NCBI RefSeq assembly: GCF_025398315.1
Contig: NZ_JAODOQ010000001.1
Location: 930,001 to 994,000, forward strand
Origin: Shewanella phaeophyticola
GTDB taxonomy: Bacteria; Pseudomonadota; Gammaproteobacteria; Enterobacterales; Shewanellaceae
Reading direction: 5' to 3'
Length of the DNA: 64,000 nucleotides
The translations under genes were made by a program, and so were the position numbers. Below the pieces are notes generated by a model. That model made no database searches. It worked only from the letters and a program-made list of their open reading frames with translations, and was not told where the DNA came from. Shown here piece after piece: positions 37,719-48,290 of this stretch. The number at the start of each line of letters is the position of its first letter. Position 1 is the first letter of the stretch.

Positions 37719-37731
37719 GGTATTGAGAAGT

Positions 37732-37848
37732 TTATTTCCACCAAGCTTTAGCTTGGATAACTTCTAAATGGTTCAAGCCTTCAGGCAGTTTCACTTTTTT
37801 ACGAGCAGGTTTTGCTAAACCTAGGGCGATTTTTAGAGAAGTAAACAT
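37732..37848 (-). CDS. 38-aa basic small protein, coupled to the repeat gene
   Basis: A short ORF from ATG 37846-37848 to TAA 37732-37734, encoding MFTSLKIALGLAKPARKKV followed by a segment ending VIQAKAWWK. It is strongly basic with an amphipathic N-terminal helix and a Trp-Trp-Lys end. The support is positional: AAGGAG overlaps the stop codon of the repeat gene and lies six bases before this ATG, so translation is coupled. A terminator follows 14 bases after the stop. No family is recognised; an antimicrobial-like or partner role would be speculation. Confidence 0.7.
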   Translation of the reverse strand: MFTSLKIALGLAKPARKKVKLPEGLNHLEVIQAKAWWK

Positions 37849-37858
37849 CGTATTCTCC

Positions 37859-38452
37859 TTAAGCTGTTTGAGTGTCTAGAACTTTGATAGCAGGAATACC
37901 AGCTGTTTGAGTCTCTAAAACTTTAATAGCAGGGATGCCAGCAGTTTGAGTCTCTAAAACTTTAATAGCAGGAATACCAGCAGTTTGAGTCTCTAAAACT
38001 TTAATGGCAGGAATACCAGCAGTTTGAGTATCTAAGACTTTAATTGCAGGGATGCCCGCAATTTGGGTGTCTAAAACTTTAATAGCAGGGATGCCCGCAA
38101 TTTGGGTGTCTAAAACTTTAATAGCAGGGATGCCAGCAGTTTGGGTGTCTAAAACTTTGATAGCAGGGATGCCAGCAGTTTGAGTCTCTAAAACTTTAAT
38201 AGCAGGGATGCCCGCAGTTTGAGTCTCTAAAACTTTAATAGCAGGGATGCCCGCAGTTTGAGTCTCTAAAACTTTAATAGCAGGCATACCAGCAGTTTGA
38301 GTCTCTAAAACTTTAATTGCAGGGATACCAGCAGTTTGAGTGTCTAGAACTTTAATGGCAGGGATGCCAGCAGTTTCAACATTATCAATCATTGCGAAAC
38401 TACCAACAGATAATGCCGATAACACCGCCAGAGTAATTATTCCTTTGATCAT
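37859..38452 (-). CDS. Secreted tandem-repeat protein, 13 copies of a 13-residue unit
   Basis: The 197-aa product begins with a signal peptide (residues 1-20, MIKGIITLAVLSALSVGSFA) and a short linker (MIDNVE). It then consists entirely of 13 repeats of TAGIPAIKVLETQ, plus a final TA. The repeats differ only by Glu/Asp, Thr/Ile and one Ile/Met. Each unit has one Pro, one Lys and one acidic residue and no Cys or aromatic residue. AGAGAG lies upstream of the ATG. I know of no family with this repeat. Possibilities are a periplasmic or extracellular fibre-like protein, an adhesin, or a precursor cut into identical peptides. The sequence does not decide between these. Confidence 0.85.
   Translation of the reverse strand: MIKGIITLAVLSALSVGSFAMIDNVETAGIPAIKVLDTQTAGIPAIKVLETQTAGMPAIKVLETQTAGIPAIKVLETQTAGIPAIKVLETQTAGIPAIKVLDTQTAGIPAIKVLDTQIAGIPAIKVLDTQIAGIPAIKVLDTQTAGIPAIKVLETQTAGIPAIKVLETQTAGIPAIKVLETQTAGIPAIKVLDTQTA
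37868..38374 (-). repeat. 13 tandem 39-bp repeats
   Basis: The repeats are head-to-tail, in frame and without spacers. They differ mainly at third codon positions (GGT/GGC, ATT/ATC, ACT/ACC, TTA/CTA, GCT/GCG), while the protein is nearly constant. This pattern fits selection on the peptide rather than very recent duplication. Copy number is likely to vary between strains. Confidence 0.95.
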
Positions 38453-38469
38453 TTTTATTCTCTCTTATT

Positions 38470-38498
38470 TATTATTCAAGCTCAGGGTTTAATATCAA
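38470..38498 (-). promoter_or_regulatory. Candidate sigma70 promoter of the repeat operon
   Basis: On the minus strand TTGATA (38493-38498) and ATAATA (38470-38475) are separated by 17 bases. The -10 ends 17 bases before the repeat-gene ATG. The match is good but not verified. Confidence 0.5.
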
Positions 38499-38559
38499 TA
38501 TTATTTTGACTACTGAACATGAATTAGCATTTAACATGCCAAAAGTAAGAGAGAATGAT

Positions 38560-41500
38560 TTATTTTTTCATTAGCGTTTGTGTTAAAGGCTCATGTTTTA
38601 GTTTATCGGCGGTTAGCATTGCTTCAAAATCCGTTTCTTTTATCGGTTTGCTATATATATATCCTTGAATTTCTTCACAATTTAGTGCCTTTAAAATGTT
38701 GAGCTGTGCTGTTTGCTCAACACCTTCGCCGACAACCGATAACCCCATGTTGTGGGCAATGGTGATAATTGAATCGACCATTTTAAGGTCGCGATCAGAT
38801 TTATCGATATCGTCTACGAAAGTCTTGTCAATTTTTAAACAATTAATCGGGAAGCGTTTTAAATACGATAATGACGAATAACCAGTACCAAAATCGTCAA
38901 GTGCGAGGCTTACCCCCATTTTGGCGAGTTGCTGCATCACCTTAATGGCTTGTTCAGGGTTCTTGATTACAGTGCCTTCAGTGATTTCTAACTCTAAATG
39001 TTTTGCTGGCAATTTTGTCAGTCGTAAAATTGACTCTATTCGCTGTTGCAAATCTGCCAATGCAAATTGCTTAGACGATAAATTGACAGCGACGCGGCCT
39101 GTAAATAATCCTGAGTCCAACCACTTTTGCGCAGCAAAACAAGCTTTGCGTAGTACCACATCACCTATCTCGACAATTAAACCATTTTCTTCGGCAAGTG
39201 GAATAAACTCGTTAGGACTTCAATGATACCCAGCGTTGGGTGGTTTAAGCGAACCAGTGCTTCCATGCCCGTGAGGCGATCTTTTTTAACGTCAATTTTG
39301 GGTTGGTAGTAAACTTCAAACAAATCGTCTTTTAAGGCTTCTCTTATCAGGTTTTCAATTTCAAGTTGGCGTAATGCATTTTGGTTTAATGACTCTGAAT
39401 AGAATTGATAACGGCTACCCCCTGCAGATTTCGCATGGTACATCGCAATGTCAGCTTTTCGCAGTAATGCCTGTTCATTTTGTTCATCTTCTGGGTACAA
39501 CACAATCCCAATACTGATCCCTAAGACCAGTGATTCATTATTGATATTGAATGCTGGTTTTAAACAATTGATGACTTTTGTGGCTATCGCTGCGCAATTA
39601 CCAATGTCTGGAAACTGGTCAACTAGCAATGCAAATTCATCTCCGCCTAATCGGTATAAGCTGGCATGTTCAGGTATTGCAAGTTGGATGCGCTCTGCAA
39701 CTCCAATCAATAAATCATCGCCAATTTGATGGCCTAATGAATCATTAATGCGTTTGAAGTTATCTAGGTCAAGCACCATGAGGGTATGATGAATGTCTTT
39801 TTTTACCAAGTTACTTAAAGTGACTTGTAAGCTTGAGCGATTAGGTAAGCCTGTTAATAAATCATTGTTGGTCAGCTTTCTGAGCTCTTCTTCCTGTTGT
39901 TTACGGCGCGTAATATCCGAAAAAACCCCAACATAATGACTTGTTTCACCTTGTTCGTTGTAAATGGCATCAATGGTGAGTTCCATCAAGAAAAAGTCAT
40001 CCGTGCCTTTGCTGGCTTCTACTTCACCGCTCCAGCTACCTTGTTGTTTTAAAATAGTCCTAATCTGTTCTGAATAACTTTCAGGGTAACGACTAAAACT
40101 AAGTGTTTCTTCTAGATACTTTTCTTGGGTTGATGCCGTGAGTTCACAGCAAGCTTCGTTGACTTCAACATATTGGTATTTTTCGTTTAAAATGAACATC
40201 CCTTCAGAAATGTTCTCAATTGCGCGCGCAAACAAACGTAACTGTTCTTCGGCTTGTTTGATATTATTGATGTCTTTGATCGTCCCTGTCATACGTAAAG
40301 GCTGATCTTTTTGATCTCGTTCAACTATCTTTGCTCGGTCTAATATCCAAATCCATTGTTGGTTGCGTGCTTTAACGCGATAGGCAATTTCAAAGTGGTC
40401 AGTGATGGCGTTAAAATGATCATTAAGTGCTTTTGCTACACGGTCTCTGTCTAAAGGGTGGATGTTGCTCTCTTCATCAGGGTTACCTGATCGACGGCCG
40501 TCTTGAGGGAAATCTAATGAGCCCCATATGTTCGAACGATAAATTTTACCGCTTTCAATATCCCAGTCCCACATTTCATCGCCACTGCCCCACAAGGATA
40601 ATTTTAAACGTTCTTCACTCAAGGCGATTTGCTTTTGTGTTTGACGGCGTCTATTTAAAACATTAAAAAAAGTTATGACGAGAACTACACATAAAAAACC
40701 ATATATAAATTTAGCTTTGTTAGAGAGCCACCAAGGAGGAGTGATATTTATTTTTAAGTTTTTTATATCAGTTTTTAAACCTGAAAGTTTATTTTTAGCA
40801 TAAATCTTAAATGTATATTGATCTGCAGATAGGTTAGTGTATGTAACACTATTATTACCATTGGTAGAAAGCCAGTTTTTTTCTAAATCTTCAAGGTAAT
40901 ATAGGAAGTCAAAACTATGGTTGTTCTCCCCGATAACATTAAAGCTTAATGTGAAGGGGTAGTCTGAATGTTTTAATGTTATCTCTTCCAAACTATTTAA
41001 TGGTTTAGGTAATATGTTTGACCCTACATCAATTGAACTGTTGAATAAAGATAAGTTAGTAAGTGAAATTTTCTTAGGTATGTCGTTTTGTATTGTGGAC
41101 ATTACTTGTATTGGGTTTATTAAACTAAGTCCGTCAATTCCACCTAGTAAGATTGAGTTGTTGTTTATGATTAATGATGATTGTGTGTTGTAATCTTTTA
41201 ATACTCCATTATCTACTGTGAGTGTGTTGATGATGTTGCTAGATATATTTATTAAATAAATCTCACGGTTGGATGCAGCAACTAATATATCTCCAACAAA
41301 AGATAGTGAATATATTACCTTTTTTTGTTAAGCACTATTTTTGTGGAGTCATGCTTGTTTTTGTTTGTTGAAAATATTGCACTTCTCGTTCCAAAATAAA
41401 TATTATTGCCTTTTAAAGCAAGGTTAAAAACCATATCTTCATTAAATATTGTTTTAGGTGTATTGTTTTCCCATAATATTAATCCAGCTTGTGAGGCAAT

Positions 41501-42873
41501 CCAAAGTTGATCATCCACTTTCAACATGTCGTATATAGGGAAGTTAAAGTTTGTTTTTATTTTTTCGACTTCTTTACCATCCAAGGAAAAAGTTGTAATT
41601 TCACCTTTGAAATTAGATGAATATATTAAGTTTTCATTTTTATTATATTTTATGTTGATTATTAAATCATTAGATATCAACGTTTCCTTATTAGTTGTTA
41701 AGTCTTTTAAGAATACCCCTGACTTCGTACCTATAAAAATCTTGTTATTAATTGTTAGTATTGATTTGACACATGAGGAAAGGATGTTTTAATTTTTCTT
41801 ATCAAATTCATGTTTTGATCATAATGATAAATATCACTGTCATCATTGAGCATGAAAAATGTATCGGTTGCCTTTGATAAAGACCAAATGTCTTTCTCTA
41901 GTATATTTATTTTTTTACCAAGTTATTTTTTTGTGTAATGGTAATAAATCCATCATTATAATTTGATATGTAAATGGTCTCATTGTTTTCAAATATAAAA
42001 GCTTTGGCAAACTTTACACCTTCGACTTGTAATTCACCTACTTTTTCCCAAGTGATATTTTTGTTGTTAATTTTAATTTTTATTATGTTGTTTTCTTGTA
42101 GCCCTAAAGCATATTCTGCGTTTTTTTGAGATGAAATATCTATAAATTTCAATGGAGATATTCGTTGTACATCATTATCAATTGAAAATATGCCATTATT
42201 AGTTGCTGCTATTATGTTGTTATTTAATAAGGCTATATCATTAGTTTCATTTAATAGTCTGGTTATAATTCCGTTGTAAACGCTTATTGTATGTCCTTCA
42301 TAATTTCTAATGTAATATTTTTTTAAATTTTATTATGTTTTTAATTTCTTTTAGCTTATCACTTTTAAATTCTATTGATAATTTTTTACTTAAACTATCA
42401 TAAGATAAAAATCTATTATTTAGACCAATTAGAATTTCGTTGCCTTGTTTTGATATAGACCAAATGGCCTGCTCGCCAATTTGAGCAGAAATGCTGTTTG
42501 GGTGAAATGATTCAGTTTCTTCATTAAATTCGACGAGTCCTTTGTCTGTGCCGACAAGTAGGGTGCCATTGTCATCAATCAGTAAATTGCGAATAAAGGA
42601 GCTTGGCAGTGATTTCCCATCATCTCCAGCATAAAATTGTTTAAATTCATTGCCGTCAAAACGATTTAGGCCGTTGATGGTTCCAACCCAAACGTAGCCT
42701 TCTTTATCTTCAACAATTGCCGTAACAGTATCTTGTGATAGTCCATCTGCTACGCCATAATTTGTGTGATTAAGAAGTAGATCAAAGTTTGATTCAGCGT
42801 TTTCCGTCTCTATGGCTGCAGCAAAGGGGCTGATAAAAATATACACACAGATAAACAGTAAAATTTTAGGCAT
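38560..42873 (-). pseudogene. Decayed two-component-propeller / PAS / GGDEF / EAL regulator
   Basis: Reading leftward from ATG 42873: a signal peptide (MPKILLFICVYIFISPFAAA), beta-propeller repeats (GLSQDTVTAIVEDKEGYVW), a Y_Y_Y domain near 40790-41000, one membrane span, two PAS domains, GGDEF (RLGGDEFALL) and EAL (GMEALVRLNHP, DDFGTGYSSLSYL). The frame is broken at 42318-42324, 41910-41916 and 41320-41326 (each a run of seven A on the coding strand), near 41761-41772, and near 39219-39223 inside EAL. A 641-aa piece (39177-41102) still holds Y_Y_Y to GGDEF and the first EAL motif. The propeller half is clearly richer in A and T than its neighbours. Intact, it would sense a periplasmic signal and control c-di-GMP. 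Confidence 0.85.
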
Positions 42874-43149
42874 AATTATTATACTTATTCTCGTTCGATG
42901 CCGCAAAGAAGTTGATGAATTGTCTACTTTTTCAGAAACCTGCGAGTTTGTCAAAAGCATGTTAATAAAAAAGAAGTGATTGGTAGATTAATGTGCAAAT
43001 ATTCTAATAATTTCATTAAAGAGTTACTTTTTTATCAGCAACTTATATAGCACTAAAGTTTTATATGGTACCGGGTTCCGTTTATGCTGTTTTTGACAAT
43101 GTTTTAGCGGCAGCATGATAAATAGTGATGCTGTCACTCAATGGTTATC

Positions 43150-45939
43150 TTAAAACTGGAATTTGTCAGCTTGTTGCTTAAATGCTTTTAAATCGACGAT
43201 CATGTTATCAGATCTCAAGCTTGCTTGGCTGTGATGTTGTTCACCACAACTGAATAATACTAAACGGTCACAGTCTCGACTGCGCATGTGAGCCACCATA
43301 AATTTAATTAAGTCTGCTCGAGTTAACTTCATGACTTCTGCAACAACGGTTTCACGTTGGTTAAATTGATAATCTCGATTCCCTAGACTGACCCAATAAC
43401 GTTGGCTACGGGTTTTTAAATTGGTGTCATTTTCCATTATTTGGCTAATCATGCCTTGCTTGGTACTTTCCCACTGCTCATTGGTGATTTGCATAACGGC
43501 ATAGTTAAAGTCAGCGATAAATTCATCAATGGCTTCTAGGAGCTGTCTAGGTCCAGTTGTAGGGGATTGCACATAAAAGATAATCCCAGGGTGCCGATTT
43601 AGCGGTAAATAACCGGTACCAACCATATAGCCGAGTTGTTGCTTAGTGCGTAACTCGTGAAAGAAGGTTGAAGACATGGTGTGATTTAACAAGCTGAACA
43701 GTGCCATGCGATCTGGTGTGGCCGCTCGCGATTGGTAATAAACAATGATGGCACTGTCTTGATGGGCAATGCTTTTTTCACGCAGTAGCGAGCCTCTTTT
43801 ATCTAGATTGACTAACTCTCTTGAAGATTCTGCGCTTGGTTTGGTGACTAACGACAGTAAGTGTTTTAAGCGTTTACCCAGTTGCTGAGTTTCTTGTTCT
43901 AACCAATCACCGTAGACAAGCCCTTCAAGATAAACCTTTTTGTAAAATGAGCTCACGTGATTATGTAGATCACTAAGGGTGAGTTCTGCTAACTCCTCTG
44001 CCATTCTGGCTGGCTCAAAGCTTCTTTTTTGCAGGGTAACCGTTAAGCTGGTAAATAATTGTGAAATAGGTTTTGCTTGAGCTACGTTATTCCAGCTTCG
44101 CAAAATTTGCTTTTTAATCATGTTAAAGCGTTGTTCAGTAAAGTTACGTTCGCGCGCTTTATTGATAATTAGTGTTAATAGTTTTTCTTGATTGCCTGTA
44201 AAGCCTGTGAGGTGAAGGGTTATTCCACCTTGATGCGGGTAAATGTTGTAATTTAGCCCAGCCACTTCAGCCTGGTAGGTTGGTTCAGTGAGGTAATCGA
44301 TTAGCATTTCAACGTAAAGTCGTGTTAATGCGGCTTGTCTCGGAGTCGAACTGGCTTGGTCTGAATCTAGTGACAAGTACAAGTGACCTTTTGGTACATT
44401 GAACTCATCATCCTTTTTGTGCCAAATACGATAACCTTCGCCTTCAGCGACTATCTTAGGCACAGCGCTGTTGCTTTTGTCTGATCGAGCCTGAGGGTGA
44501 GCGACAATAAATGGGTTTTTTTCAGGCAGTTTAAGTGCATCTCGAGTGGTTATCGCAGACCATTTCTCCAGTTGATGTGGCTGTAATGGCGTGACCTGAT
44601 AAGGCGTGTCATACCATGCTGCTTGTTTATCTACTTGTGATTCTTTAGCCACAGTCATTAAGCGCATATTGTTTACTGACATCATGGACAATAATTGCTT
44701 GGTTTCATCCTCTTGCATTTCATCCATTCGGTAATCACCATAAATAATATCTTCGATATCATAATGATGCATGTTAATGCTGAGATGACTGGCTAAATCC
44801 AAAGTTTTTATTTGTTCCTGATACCTAAACGCGGTATCCAACAGGCTGGCGCGTTCTTGATAACGCCAAGCGCTAACGCCTTGCTGTTTGATGAGCTCAA
44901 TATATTCAAATACACAGGTGACTACTTCATCTAACTCAATATAACCTTTATCGGTTAACTGAATACTGATTGAATAATCTTTAAAGTTATAACCATTAAC
45001 TCCACCGCCAGCAGACAAGTTATTCGCTAAACCTTGCCGTTTCAGATACGACAACAAACTTCCAGGACTCTCATTACCGAGTAAATGGCTGATAAAAGTT
45101 AATGGTTTACGTTTATAAAATTGATCTATCTCGGGCAGAGCAAAACAAATACTGACCCGTTTTTGATCTTTGAGCGGCACGATTTTAATGTGTTTTTGTT
45201 GTTGTTCTTTGTTGAGTAAGGCTTCATTGGGATAGTGTTTACTTACATTTCGGTTTTCGATTGCCGAAAAGTACTGCGTTACAATGGTTTCTAATTCAGC
45301 TATTGGACGCGGCGCGACAACACATAGTGTCATGATGTTAGCGCTGTAGTGTTGTCGATAAAATGCTAAAAGCTCATCACGAATAGCGACCTGCTTACCT
45401 GCTAAAGTGGCCAAATTACCCACAGAGAATTTTGAGAAAGGGTGTTTAGGATTAACGGATTCTTTCTGCACCTGGTAAACCCGGCGAATGTCATCTTTGA
45501 GTTTTAAGCTAAATTCTGACTCAATAGCTTGTCTTTCACGGTCGACTAATTCTAAATCAAATTTAGGCGCGATAAAAAACTGACTAAAACGGTCTAAAGA
45601 GCCTTCTAACGCGTCGGCATTGATGCTGTAAAAAAAGTTAGTTTGTTCAGTGCCTGTCCATGCATTGTTGTTGCCGCCATGCTGATTGATGTAGGCGTGG
45701 TATTCGCCTGAATCTGGGTATTTATCGGTACCTAAAAACAACATATGCTCAAGAAAATGTGCCATTCCTGGCCGTTCAGCGGGATCGTCAAAATGACCAA
45801 CGCTAACCGCCATAGACGCTGCGGCTTGGTTTGATTGCATATCTTCAACCAAAAGCACTCGTAATTGATTGCTTAACACTCGATATTGATATTGACGATG
45901 ATCATTTTGGCTTTTATAAACTGCTGGATAATCAGGCAA
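43150..45939 (-). CDS. M16-family zinc peptidase (pitrilysin/insulinase-like)
   Basis: A 929-aa protease of the insulinase family, similar in layout to E. coli protease III. The inverted zinc motif HFLEH is at residues 61-65, followed by the third-ligand region ERQAIESEF, with the usual inactive C-terminal M16 halves and the R/Y substrate block RTKQQLGYMVGTGY near residue 770. The start is TTG 45939 with GGAG upstream; there is no clear signal peptide from this start, so it may be cytoplasmic, whereas protease III is periplasmic. It degrades peptides. It stands alone, divergent from sixA. Confidence 0.88.
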   Translation of the reverse strand: MPDYPAVYKSQNDHRQYQYRVLSNQLRVLLVEDMQSNQAAASMAVSVGHFDDPAERPGMAHFLEHMLFLGTDKYPDSGEYHAYINQHGGNNNAWTGTEQTNFFYSINADALEGSLDRFSQFFIAPKFDLELVDRERQAIESEFSLKLKDDIRRVYQVQKESVNPKHPFSKFSVGNLATLAGKQVAIRDELLAFYRQHYSANIMTLCVVAPRPIAELETIVTQYFSAIENRNVSKHYPNEALLNKEQQQKHIKIVPLKDQKRVSICFALPEIDQFYKRKPLTFISHLLGNESPGSLLSYLKRQGLANNLSAGGGVNGYNFKDYSISIQLTDKGYIELDEVVTCVFEYIELIKQQGVSAWRYQERASLLDTAFRYQEQIKTLDLASHLSINMHHYDIEDIIYGDYRMDEMQEDETKQLLSMMSVNNMRLMTVAKESQVDKQAAWYDTPYQVTPLQPHQLEKWSAITTRDALKLPEKNPFIVAHPQARSDKSNSAVPKIVAEGEGYRIWHKKDDEFNVPKGHLYLSLDSDQASSTPRQAALTRLYVEMLIDYLTEPTYQAEVAGLNYNIYPHQGGITLHLTGFTGNQEKLLTLIINKARERNFTEQRFNMIKKQILRSWNNVAQAKPISQLFTSLTVTLQKRSFEPARMAEELAELTLSDLHNHVSSFYKKVYLEGLVYGDWLEQETQQLGKRLKHLLSLVTKPSAESSRELVNLDKRGSLLREKSIAHQDSAIIVYYQSRAATPDRMALFSLLNHTMSSTFFHELRTKQQLGYMVGTGYLPLNRHPGIIFYVQSPTTGPRQLLEAIDEFIADFNYAVMQITNEQWESTKQGMISQIMENDTNLKTRSQRYWVSLGNRDYQFNQRETVVAEVMKLTRADLIKFMVAHMRSRDCDRLVLFSCGEQHHSQASLRSDNMIVDLKAFKQQADKFQF

Positions 45940-46127
45940 AAGAAGGCTCCAGAAAACATAACTTGTTATATATTGATCTTCTTATGAGTTTTTAGCAAAT
46001 AGCGAAGGCATGTTTTATGCTTTTATCGACTAAAGTTTAGTTCATTATCGACGATACTAGGGTTTGTTGTTGTGCTATTTAGCGCTACAATTGCCGAAGA
46101 ACGATAATAAAAAATCCAGAGAGAAGT

Positions 46128-46607
46128 ATGCAGTTATTTTTGATGCGACATGGTGAAGCTGGCTTTGATGCGCCGTCAGACCGAGAACGTAAACTAACCG
46201 AAACCGGTCGTATCCACAGCGGATACATGGCCAATTGGTTAACTAAGAGTGTGAGCCAACTCGATTTAGTGATTGTGAGCCCTTATTTACGTGCGCAGCA
46301 AACGTGGCAAGAAGTCAGTAGATACTTACCTGAACCTCGAAAGTTAGTTGTGCTTGATGATGTGACTCCATCAGGCGATCCTAAAAGAGCAGTAGACGTG
46401 GTACTTGCTTATGCTGAACAGTTTAAAGCAGACAATGTACTGGTTATTGCACACATGCCCATTTTAGGGTTTATGGTCAGTGAATTAGTGGCAGGTATTG
46501 AGCCGCCTTTATTTGCGACATCAGCAGTGGCACAAATTGATAAACACATGCATCAAAGCAGTTTTGTTGCTATGACAGCAGCTCATCAAGTGATGGCCGC
46601 ACGGTAG
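46128..46607 (+). CDS. sixA: Phosphohistidine phosphatase SixA
   Basis: A 159-aa histidine-phosphatase-family protein that removes phosphate from His in HPt or PTS proteins. The catalytic RHG is at residues 7-9 (MQLFLMRHGEA), and SPYLRAQQTW and the second His in VIAHMP follow. The length fits SixA (E. coli 161). It starts at ATG 46128 after AGAGAAG. It is monocistronic and ends at a shared hairpin. Confidence 0.92.
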   Translation: MQLFLMRHGEAGFDAPSDRERKLTETGRIHSGYMANWLTKSVSQLDLVIVSPYLRAQQTWQEVSRYLPEPRKLVVLDDVTPSGDPKRAVDVVLAYAEQFKADNVLVIAHMPILGFMVSELVAGIEPPLFATSAVAQIDKHMHQSSFVAMTAAHQVMAAR

Positions 46608-46616
46608 TTATATAAG

Positions 46617-46646
46617 TTGTAAGGTAAGTATTTACTTACCTTACAA
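46617..46646. terminator. Hairpin between sixA and smrB
   Basis: TTGTAAGGTAAGTA pairs perfectly with TACTTACCTTACAA (14 bp, 2-base loop). It lies between two converging genes and probably ends both, although T tails are absent. Confidence 0.65.
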
Positions 46647-46684
46647 TCAGCAACAGTTTAATAATTAAATTACCTTAACCACGC

Positions 46685-47212
46685 TTAACGCCTATGTGGC
46701 TGCTCACCAATATCAATTAATACCAATAACGCGGCATCGCCGCCCCATTCTTTAGGTGCTTGATGAAACGCTTTTACTTTAGGGTGCTGCGCTAACCATA
46801 ATGGCAATTGCTGCTTCAAAATGCCTGTACCATAACCGTGCATCACACAACAACAAGTACTGCTTTGTTTAACACAGGCTTGAATAAGTGCTGCCAACTC
46901 AAGTTTGGCTTCAGATTGGCGCAGACCATGTAAATCAAGTAACAAATCGGGTGAATAGTCGCCACGTCTTAAACGTTTTAGCTCAAGTTTATCTGCACTG
47001 TCATTTATCCAGCGCATAGAGCCTTCGACCGGCAACAGTGGCTGATAAGTGTCCGAAAAATAGCTGTCAACATGGATTTGACGCTCTTTAAATTCGAATT
47101 GTTTTTTAGGTTTGACTGGCTGTTTAAAATGGTGGGTATCTTGCTTGAGAGGTTTGATACCGTCTATTAGTTGGCTAAACAGCAACTTGTCTGAGTTATT
47201 TTCGTCTTTCAT
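46685..47212 (-). CDS. smrB: Smr-domain endonuclease SmrB
   Basis: A 175-aa protein with an N-terminal extension and a C-terminal Smr domain. The DLHGLRQ motif is at residues 93-99 and HGYGTG at 125-130, both needed for nuclease activity in the family. SmrB cleaves mRNA at collided ribosomes as a rescue step. The length matches E. coli SmrB (183). It is divergent from prmB, 79 bases away. Confidence 0.92.
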   Translation of the reverse strand: MKDENNSDKLLFSQLIDGIKPLKQDTHHFKQPVKPKKQFEFKERQIHVDSYFSDTYQPLLPVEGSMRWINDSADKLELKRLRRGDYSPDLLLDLHGLRQSEAKLELAALIQACVKQSSTCCCVMHGYGTGILKQQLPLWLAQHPKVKAFHQAPKEWGGDAALLVLIDIGEQPHRR

Positions 47213-47291
47213 GGCGGTATTGTATTGAATTCTAGGTCATCTTAATAGACATCAGTTACAATAGCGCAGAACAATTTTTTAGGAGTGTGTT

Positions 47292-48236
47292 TTGGATAAG
47301 ATCTTTGTAGATGAAGCGGTCACTGAGTTACGTACTATAGGTGATATGTTGCGCTGGGCGGTTAGCCGTTTTAATGATGCCAATATTTATTATGGTCACG
47401 GTACTGACAATGCTTGGGACGAAGCCATTGCATTGGTTTTTCATGCTTTACACTTACCTGAAGAAATCGGTCAGCAAGTTATTTTAAGTAACCTGACTAG
47501 CAGTGAAAAACATAAAATTGTTGAGCTAATTATTCGTCGTGTACGCGAGCGCTTACCTGTACCGTATTTAACCCACAAAGCGCGTTTTGCCGGGCTTGAT
47601 TTTTATGTTGATGAGCGTGTGTTAGTGCCGCGCTCACCGATTGCAGAAATGATTAATAATCAGTTTAGTCCTTGGTTATACAACAAACCTGTGCACCGTA
47701 TTATGGATTTATGTGCGGGGAGTGCTTGTATTGCCATTGCGTGCGCTCATGCATTTGAAGATGCAGAAGTGGACGCGCTTGATATTAGTGAAGATGCATT
47801 AGAAGTTGCGCAAATTAACATTGAGTCACTTGATGTGATGGAGCGTGTTTTCCCAATCCAATCTGATTTATTCTCGGCGATCCCGAAAGAGCCACATTAC
47901 GATTTAATCGTTTCTAACCCGCCGTATGTTGATGCTGAAGATATTGGTGACATGCCCGATGAGTATCACCACGAGCCAGCCATTGGTTTAGCCTCGAGCC
48001 GCGATGGTTTAGATTTAACTAAGCGCATTTTAGCCAATGCAGCTGATTACTTGACTGAAAATGGGGTGTTAGTGGTTGAAGTCGGTAATTCAATGGTGCA
48101 TTTAATTGAGCAATTTCCTGATGTGCCGTTCACTTGGGTAGATTTTGAATTCGGCGGTGACGGTGTGTTTGTATTAACCCGTGATCAGCTAGTTGAAAAT
48201 GAATCACTTTTCTCTGTATACAAAGATGCTGAATAA
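47292..48236 (+). CDS. prmB: 50S ribosomal protein L3 glutamine methyltransferase
   Basis: A 314-aa SAM-dependent methyltransferase that modifies a glutamine of ribosomal protein L3. The SAM-binding motif [15 protein letters not shown] and the substrate-binding NPPY (residues 209-212) are present, with the PrmB-type N-terminal helical domain. The start is TTG 47292 with AGGAG six bases upstream. It precedes aroC by 54 bases, a common arrangement in gammaproteobacteria. Confidence 0.94.
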   Translation: MDKIFVDEAVTELRTIGDMLRWAVSRFNDANIYYGHGTDNAWDEAIALVFHALHLPEEIGQQVILSNLTSSEKHKIVELIIRRVRERLPVPYLTHKARFAGLDFYVDERVLVPRSPIAEMINNQFSPWLYNKPVHRIMDLCAGSACIAIACAHAFEDAEVDALDISEDALEVAQINIESLDVMERVFPIQSDLFSAIPKEPHYDLIVSNPPYVDAEDIGDMPDEYHHEPAIGLASSRDGLDLTKRILANAADYLTENGVLVVEVGNSMVHLIEQFPDVPFTWVDFEFGGDGVFVLTRDQLVENESLFSVYKDAE

Positions 48237-48290
48237 TAGCGTAAGGTATTTTGCAGTAGATAGCATAAAACATAGAGGTAGTTAACGCGC

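Noticed and set aside
37868..38374. 39-bp repeats as a CRISPR array
   Set aside because: The repeats are directly adjacent with no spacers, are in frame and encode a continuous peptide. No cas genes are nearby.
43109..43135. Terminator after the M16 protease gene
   Set aside because: A short imperfect stem (GGCAGCAT with ATGCTGTC) exists, but with no T tail and a long loop; support is too weak to list.
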